From: Nymphaea colorata
Taxonomy: Eukaryota > Streptophyta > Magnoliopsida > Nymphaeales > Nymphaeaceae
NCBI RefSeq assembly: GCF_008831285.2
Contig: NC_045139.1
Coordinates: forward strand, 5,370,704 to 5,434,703
Direction: 5' to 3'
Length of the DNA stretch: 64,000 bases
The stretch's first letter is position 1, and each line of letters opens with the position of its first letter. Made by a program: the position numbers and the translations under genes. Below, one piece after another: positions 57,347-64,000 of the stretch. The notes beneath the pieces were generated by a model. The model was not told the DNA's origin, did no database searches, and saw nothing but the letters and a program-made list of their open reading frames with translations.

Positions 57347-60287
57347 ATGGCTACCACCGGTTGGCCACCCAAGCGGCTTGTCTTTCTTTTGTGTCTCTCC
57401 TCCTTCACCTTGATCGTGGTTCTCAGCCAAACGGAGGTGCCCTCAGCCCTTGTTTCTCTGAGCAACGTGACTGATCAATTAGCATCGTTGTCTTTCAAAT
57501 CCCTTGTCACTAAAGACCCTTATAGCGTGTTATCAAATTGGAATTCCAACATCTCTTTCTGCGACTGGAATGGAGTTTCATGCAGTCGTGGTTCACAAAG
57601 GGTAGTTACTCTGAACCTCTCCCAAAAGGCTCTTGAAGGTACTCTCTCCCCATACATCAGCAATCTCTCCTTCTTACAAGTTCTTGATCTTGCAAATGAC
57701 AGTTTCCATGGTCATCTTCCCATTGATTTTAATCTCCTCCCTCAATTAGAAAATCTTTCTATAGGAAGAAACAATTTTGAAGGGTTGATCCCACAAACAC
57801 TGAGCCATTGTCGAGGTCTCCAGAAACTGTTAGTACCGTATAACCAATTCTATGGAAGCATCCCAAAGTTTCTAGGCAGTTTGTCAGAGCTCAAGCTCTT
57901 AGACATGCGTCGTAATAGGCTCACCGGCACCATTCCAGTTGCTTTGGCTAATCTCACAAAACTGGAGGGGTTTCATGTTGGTCAAAATCACATACAGGGC
58001 AACGTTCCTCCAGAGCTGGGAAGACTAACCCACTTGATTTTCTTGAGTGTGCAAGTTAACAATATCACTAGTGTGCCTGAGAGCTTGTTTAACATATCTG
58101 CTCTTCAGGTTTTGAGCATTGGGTACAATCAACTAACTGGGCATCTCCCAAAAGATGTTGGCCGCTTCCTGCCCAATCTCCAACAACTCTATATGGGTGG
58201 AAGCAATTTTAATGGCCCTCTCCCGGCTTCTCTTTCTAATGCTACAAGATATCAAGTTCTTACTGCAGAAAGCAATATATTTAGTGGTCCGATACCATTA
58301 GAACTAGGTAGTCTGTCACAACTCACATACCTTTCCCTTTGGGGAAATATGTTGACCAATGTCCCTGGCAATCGTGAGCTCTTCATTCTCACATCCTTCA
58401 CTAGGTGTCGGATGCTAGAGGAAGTTAATCTATCACAAAACCTTTTGAACGGCATTCTTCCTACCTCTGTTGGAAACCTGACTACCACCTTGTCGAGACT
58501 TTACCTTTCCTTTAATCTGATTGAAGGTACTATCCCATCAGCTCTAGCCAACTTGACCAAGTTAATTGCCTTAGATTTGAGATCCAACAAAATAAAAGGG
58601 CTCATTCCACCAAATATAGGATCAATGAACAAGTTACAGGAGTTAATTCTTTCTGACAATGCATTAGAAGGCCCAATCCCACTATCAATCTACCAGTTGG
58701 TCCGCATGTTTGCTTTTATTATTGGACACAACATGCTAATTGGGTCAATTTCAAGCTCTATAAACAATTTCACTAGTTTGCAATGGCTGGATCTAAGCTC
58801 AAACAATTTGTCATCAACACTACCGCCTGGTCTTTGTGAGTTGAAGGACTTGCATAACCTATTTTTGCAAGGCAACTCCTTCACTGGTCACCTACCTTTG
58901 GGTCTCGGGAATTTTGCCGTGATGAGCTACATGGATATCTCTTCAAACAAGCTGAGTGGAGAGTTGCCTGCATCATCATTATCAAAGCTCCAAATGCTAG
59001 AGTATTTGAATCTCTCTTGGAACATATTTGATGGTCACATTCCTGAAGAACTTGAACACATGGTGAACCTTGACACTATTGACCTTTCCCACAACAAGCT
59101 TTCTGGTGAGATCCCGAAATCATTGGAGAAACTTCAACACATTCAGGTCTTGGACTTGTCTTTCAATCGATTGGAAGGAGAGATTCCAAGTGGTGGAAAG
59201 TTTGCAAACCTTTCTGCCGAGTCGTTTGTAGGGAACTATGCACTCTGTGGAGCTCCCAAATTCCATGTCCCATTGTGCTTAAACAAAACAGAGAGGCAAC
59301 GTAAGAGCAATGCAGCTAGAGTCATTGCTTCTTCTGCAATTGGAGGCTCAGCACTTTTGGTCATTGTTTGCACACTCATTGGTATCTCATGCTATAGAAA
59401 GAGGGGGTTGTCGAAACGTCGTGACGACATTGAAAGATTACGAGGAACTACACTCCCAGTGATTTCTTATAGAGAGCTATTGCATGCAACAAGCAATTTC
59501 AGTGATGCAAACTTTCTTGGGAGTGGAAGCTTTGGGTCCGTGTACAAAGGAATTCTAGCAGATGGAACGACAGTGGCTGTTAAGGTCCTTAATTTGTTAT
59601 TTCAAGAAGCATCTAAAAGTTTTGATATTGAGTGCACTGTCATGCGCCAAATTAGGCACCGAAACCTCGTTAAAGTCATTACATCTTGCTCTAGTAGAGA
59701 TTTCAAGGCTTTAGTTCTCCGATACATGCCTCTTGGGAGCCTAGAAGTCTGTCTACATTCGGGTGGCCATCACTTGAATCTCTTTCAGAGATTGGATATC
59801 ATGATTGATGTGGCTTGTGCTCTAGAATATCTTCACCATGGTTATTCTGAGACTATAGTTCATTGTGATCTGAAGCCAAGTAATGTGCTTCTAGATGACA
59901 ACAAGACAGCATACATCAGCGATTTTGGCATTGCAAAGATTCTAGTTGGTCTGAATTCTTCTACTCTTACAGCCACTCTCGGAACCACCGGATACATTGC
60001 ACCAGGTATGTATTATCTCTTATTTTTTTGTCTTTTTATAATTTATGTCTCTCGAAGTGTGAGTATAATTGCATGAATCGTTTCTTGAGTCAACCTGGCC
60101 TGGCTTTGAGTTCTTATTTGTGTGTGTGCATGTGTGAACACACTCTTTTTCTCTTTGATATTGCTCTCACAAAGAAAGTGGAAGAGAAGGTGGAATCACA
60201 TGGGAGGGTTCAGAGAGGTGATGAGATGAGATAAAGAGAGAGTGGGTGGGTTTGCCAGTCCTAGTAAACACATACACTCTCTCTCTG

Positions 60288-60342
<55 letters not shown>

Positions 60343-60541
60343 TCATTCATTTATTTATTTATATTGAAATCAGCTGACTAAGCTTTTTTTTTTTTAAATT
60401 TTGTATTGTTTAAAACATTGCAAAAAAAATGCATTGATGATAGCCAATGTTTTGATAACCACTTTTTTAGCATTGAGACTGTTTTTAGGGTAACAAAATA
60501 TGAAAAAGAGTCATCAGTAACATAAATAGCCCATTGATTTC

Positions 60542-60599
<58 letters not shown>

Positions 60600-62057
60600 A
60601 ATTTGCTCCTGACTTATGTGGTTTAACTAATTATACCCTTCTGTGGTTTGCAATATGACATCAATAAATATATTAATTGATGTGAAAACACCCATGATCC
60701 ATATAATCATCATGATTTGGTAGTTCACACATAAAACATGCACAAGTGGTTCCTAGCTCAATAATATAAAGGTCATTGATAAACTATTTTTCATGGACAA
60801 TGCATTCATTGTTCGTATGGCTTATGGTGTTGCATGCTAGTTTTTGCATTGTTTTGTGCTCATGTACACATCTGTTGTTTGCTTGTCCTCAACAGACAAG
60901 AATCTTCAATTGGTTTTCTTCTTTAAAAAGAAGTTATAAAATTTTTTCCTTTCTTTTATAAAAGAATTATAATCGTAAATACCTTTCTACCTAATCGCTT
61001 CAGACTGGCTAACAATCAGCACTACTGAATAATTGTCTCTATTTAGAAGCCTTTTAAGAGAACCTTGAGATAGGTCACTGGAGAATTAGAAGGAAGAAGA
61101 GTTTACCTAGGCCTTTATGTTGTGAAATCACTGCACCATACAATTCAAGAGCACTTGAATATCATATATGTAGGACTTCAGTTCTAAATAGACCTGGGCA
61201 TCGGGCCAGCCCGGCCCGATAAGAACTGGGGCTTGGGCCAGCCTGATGCCCTAGTTACATAAAAAAATATTTTTTAAATATAAAATATTTTTTTGATAAT
61301 ATAAAATATATTATAAATAACAAAATATATATTATTAATAAAAAAATTAATATTTAAAAGATATGGGAATGGATCGGGCCCCGTCGGGCTGACCCAGGAT
61401 GGCCCGATACATTATTGGGTGGGCTCGGACCCGGGCCCGATTGAGTGGGGTACCCATTGGGTACCCGGCCTCATAACCACGTCTAGTTTTAAATCATAAT
61501 CTTGTATTCTTTTTCAGATGTATATATGAGAATATAACAAGAGAAAGGCAGGATTGGAGGTTCAATTCATCTTAAGTCCATTAATTTCCAGGCCTCTTGC
61601 CCAAGACCAATTAGTGCTATTGCATCACACATTAGCATTGTCTAATTATTTTGCGCTCGCTAATCATGTTTAATATTGTTGAATGGTTGAATTAGAATTT
61701 GGGATGGCTGGAAAGGTGTCAACCAAAGCCGATGTCTACAGCTACGGAATTCTCCTCCTTGAGGTGTATACAGGAAGAAAACCTACTGATGAACAGTTTG
61801 ATGAGGATTTTAGTTTGAGGCAATGGGTGGCTGAAGCATTTCCTATTACAATTTCAGATGTCATTGACAGCCATCTTTTGAACGAAAGCAACACTACTCC
61901 AACTGAAAGATCAGCTGCTATGAATGATATGTTGGTGATGATCATGGAGATAGGCTTGTCATGTTCAAGAGTGTCTCCAAATGAGAGAATGGACATGAAG
62001 GAAGTGGTTGTAGGGCTGAGAAGGATACGACAGAAGACAAGAATGATAGAAGGATAA
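57347..62057 (+). CDS. LRR-XII receptor kinase copy 5 (intact)
   Basis: Exons 57347-60005 (2659 nt) and 61696-62057 (362 nt); 1006 residues. Order: signal peptide 1-28 (hydrophobic [16 protein letters not shown]), LRRNT cap with paired Cys ([10 protein letters not shown]), about 22 LRRs ending near residue 620, LCG...C cap (Cys644), membrane segment 659-683 followed by a basic YRKRG stop-transfer, and a kinase: GSGSFGS loop 725-731, Lys746, HCDLKPSN 839-846, DFG 859-861, APE across the intron, full subdomain X and a short tail ending RMIEG. Non-RD chemistry (Cys840 before Asp841) and architecture place it with EFR, FLS2 and XA21, which recognise microbial ligands and act with a co-receptor. 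That role is inferred; the ligand cannot be told. The start is fixed because the upstream in-frame ATG of copies 1-3 is ATC here. All motifs are present, so this and copy 4 are the best candidates for working receptors. Confidence 0.94.
60275..60342. repeat. (CT)n(AT)n microsatellite
   Basis: Shared intron tract. CT part interrupted by GT and TT, AT part of about 13 units. Confidence 0.9.
60545..60602. repeat. (AT)n microsatellite
   Basis: About 27 AT units. Same position as 18797-18868 and 39004-39031. Confidence 0.9.
61189..61485. mobile_element. hAT-type MITE in the intron of copy 5
   Basis: Best preserved ends of the four: TAGACCTGGGC at the left and the reverse complement of TAGACGTGG at the right. 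Flanks are GTTCTAAA (61181-61188) and GTTTTAAA (61486-61493), one change. 297 bp. Confidence 0.75.
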
Positions 62058-63120
62058 TTCAAATATATCCATATGTACCATGAGATTCAATTCCAGGGTG
62101 CAACCAGCCATTGGCTAAAATGGTCAGAAGGTGGATTCCAAGAGGCTAAATAGTAGGAGGTGGAAATGTAGTTTGATTGCTTTCATTTATAACTCACTTG
62201 CATTTCTCAATTACAGTTGCATATAGGATTTAATAAAAACATGCTTAATATGCTTGTGTGTTCTATTCCTAAGGCAGTTGGGTGACTAATCTTGTAGAAC
62301 TGCTTGCACATTTCCAGTGCATGTTACATGAAAGATGCTTGCAACTTTGTCTATTATTGCAGTTTTACCTTATTCTAAGTAAGGTCACCTCAATAGCCAG
62401 AGTTCAGATAAATCCTCAACACAATTTCTCAAACCAATCAAAAAAATGCGCAACAAGAAGAATGAACAAAAATGCATAGTTCAACTAAGTTTTGGACTGA
62501 ATTCAATTTTATCAAAAGAAGAGCCCATGAATGAGGATGAGAATTTTATGTTGTGAGCATCACGTGTTATTGGTGCATGCTATATGTGATCGCCTTCTAA
62601 CAAAGGACCATGTGTTATGGACTTAAAATGATAAAAAAGACCAAAATGGTGTTGTTAGTTAAATAGAAGACCCTTCCCCACACAAGCAAAAGTGGAACTT
62701 GGAAAATCTTCATTCTATTTCCTAGGAAGTGAATCCACCATTGTTAAAAGGAAGCTTGGTGTTGTCTCAAAGAAAGTTATATCTTTAATCTTTTCAAGCA
62801 TACAAAATGCATGAAGCCAAAACCATGAACACACTGATGGCCACATTCATAAAATTAATGGTTCGTAACAATTTTAAGTTCAAGGATGTTAGTTTATATT
62901 GAACTATTGGAGCATTACAAAATGGGTCCGTGTTTGCATCCCAGAATCTCCATTGGTTTTGGAGTGCTTCAGAAAAATGAAGTTTAATTTTGAAAATGAG
63001 AGAGAGGGACTCGCCCATTGGCATGAGGATTGACTGTTTTCGGCGCCTTTATTGGGAGTAATCAACCCAAGGGTTATGTTTACCATTGATGCATTTCATT
63101 TTATATTGAATATCTTTTTT
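62058..63120 (+). repeat. 3' flank of copy 5
   Basis: Follows the 3' flank of copy 1 closely to about 62880 and then the version behind copy 2 ('gactcgcccattggcatgagg', 'cctttattgggagtaatc'). It diverges after 'tatgcggtgtag' (about 63135). The GA-rich array is absent. No gene seen. Confidence 0.7.
62232..62237 (+). terminator. Polyadenylation signal of copy 5
   Basis: AATAAA, 174 bp after the stop, is followed by a GT-rich 'ttgtgtgttct' stretch shared with copies 1, 2 and 3. Confidence 0.55.
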
Positions 63121-63139
63121 ATTCTATATGCGGTGTAGA

Positions 63140-64000
63140 AAAGTACTGAAAGTTTGATGATTCAAACTTTTGAAAAGATTCTTAAAGAGTTGCTTGAAAA
63201 TGTGAAATGTTTTGGGAAAAACTAGAATTGAAAAATATCATTTGGAAACCTTGAAAAGTCATTTTGAAGTCATTTTAGTGTTCTGTTAAGACTTTAAGTA
63301 TGTTTGAGATTTTTCTCTAATTCGGTTACTACCTAGTTAGAGCTCTATCTCATCTTGCTTAAATTATTTAGAGAGGTGCTTGTGATCATAACTGATATTA
63401 AGTGAGAGTGAATGCATGAATGCATTGATCATATATGATTGGAAAGAAAAATCATTCATTTCTACCAAAACATTCATCAAGAAACATTCCAACCACAACA
63501 TACATCTAAGATTTTTGTAACAAATACTTTTGATGAAGGAGAAAAGTTTTTGAAAATGGCCATTAAGCATGATTCTAATATTGGGTGTTTTGGTTTGCTT
63601 CCTGTTGTGTGTTTTTGAAGGGTTGAGTCAACACCTAACATGTCCTTGAATTTGACAAATATCTTACGAATTAGACCGATAATTAAGGCCAACACACATA
63701 GTTGTCATATTTTACAACTCCCCTACCAGGGGTCTCCCAAGCATTTCATTGGATCCTGATTAGATAGATATTCGCCGCTATAAGTTCAACTGTCCTCAGG
63801 CTCTTTCTTCATAAGTTCGTGTGAATGCTGCAAACTGTAGGGTCCTAGTCTATGCAGAAAGAATACAAAAGAAAAAGACTTGGGCTTCTTTTTCAAAGAA
63901 ATCAAATGTGGGTGGGTCCGGTAATGGATCCGAAATTTCATTGCGCGTGAAGAAAAATCAAGGAAGACGCTCTTTCTTTCCAAACTCAAGGACAATATTT
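63140..64000. other. Window end, unassigned
   Basis: Short open frames on both strands without recognisable motifs; no repeat shared with the rest of the window was noticed. A neighbouring gene may begin beyond the edge. Confidence 0.3.

Larger units (their letters stand above)
60006..61695 (+). other. Phase-1 intron of copy 5
   Basis: The donor is CCAG|GTATG and the acceptor TTAG|AATTT; 1690 bp. It is collinear with the intron of copy 1 but keeps about 250 bp (60340-60600, 'aaatcagctgactaagc', 'catcagtaacata') that copy 1 has lost. Confidence 0.9.

Overview
The window is plant nuclear DNA. It has a large non-RD receptor kinase family, GT-AG introns, long (CT)n(AT)n microsatellites, hAT-type MITEs with 8-bp target duplications, and decayed Copia and LINE fragments. 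It is AT-rich and gene-poor. The species cannot be fixed from the sequence; an angiosperm is clear and anything narrower would be a guess. There are no operons, CRISPR arrays or other prokaryotic features, and I noticed no tRNA or rRNA gene by eye.

The coding content is one tandem family of five leucine-rich-repeat receptor-like kinases (LRR-RLK subfamily XII, the group of EFR, FLS2, XA21 and At3g47570). All are on the + strand, at 3629-8089, 15569-20384, 35858-40362, 43418-47596 and 57347-62057, here called copies 1 to 5. Each has two exons: exon 1 of 2659 nt (2657 in copy 1) carries signal peptide, LRRs, transmembrane segment and most of the kinase; a phase-1 intron splits the Glu codon of the kinase APE motif; exon 2 of at most 362 nt encodes the rest of the C-lobe. 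Copies 4 and 5 are intact, 1006 residues each. Copy 3 is open (982 residues) but has lost 24 residues of the kinase C-lobe and a conserved ectodomain Cys. Copy 2 has one premature TGA plus a 6-residue deletion in the same C-lobe region. Copy 1 has a 2-nt frameshift and a TAG codon. All five keep their splice sites.

Between genes the DNA is a mosaic of duplicated flanks. Copies 1, 2, 3 and 5 share 5' flanks, intron microsatellites, a GC-rich hAT-type MITE at the same intron position with the same 8-bp duplication, and 3' flanks ending in a GA-rich minisatellite. Copy 4 has a different intron and promoter. Orphan copies of 5' and 3' flanks (480-1435, 25985-27300, 32618-33685, 54156-54460, 55600-55800) suggest the cluster once held more copies. 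A block of about 2 kb upstream of copy 2 (12469-14410) is repeated upstream of copy 3 (29609-31560), and the two differ by datable insertions: a solo-LTR-like element in one and a MITE in the other, with the empty site preserved.

The intact products are expected to be plasma-membrane pattern-recognition receptors: the LRR ectodomain binds an extracellular ligand and the non-RD kinase signals to immunity with a co-receptor. No ligand can be inferred. The interest of the window lies in the birth-and-death history of the receptors and in the low-complexity hAT MITEs that mark it.
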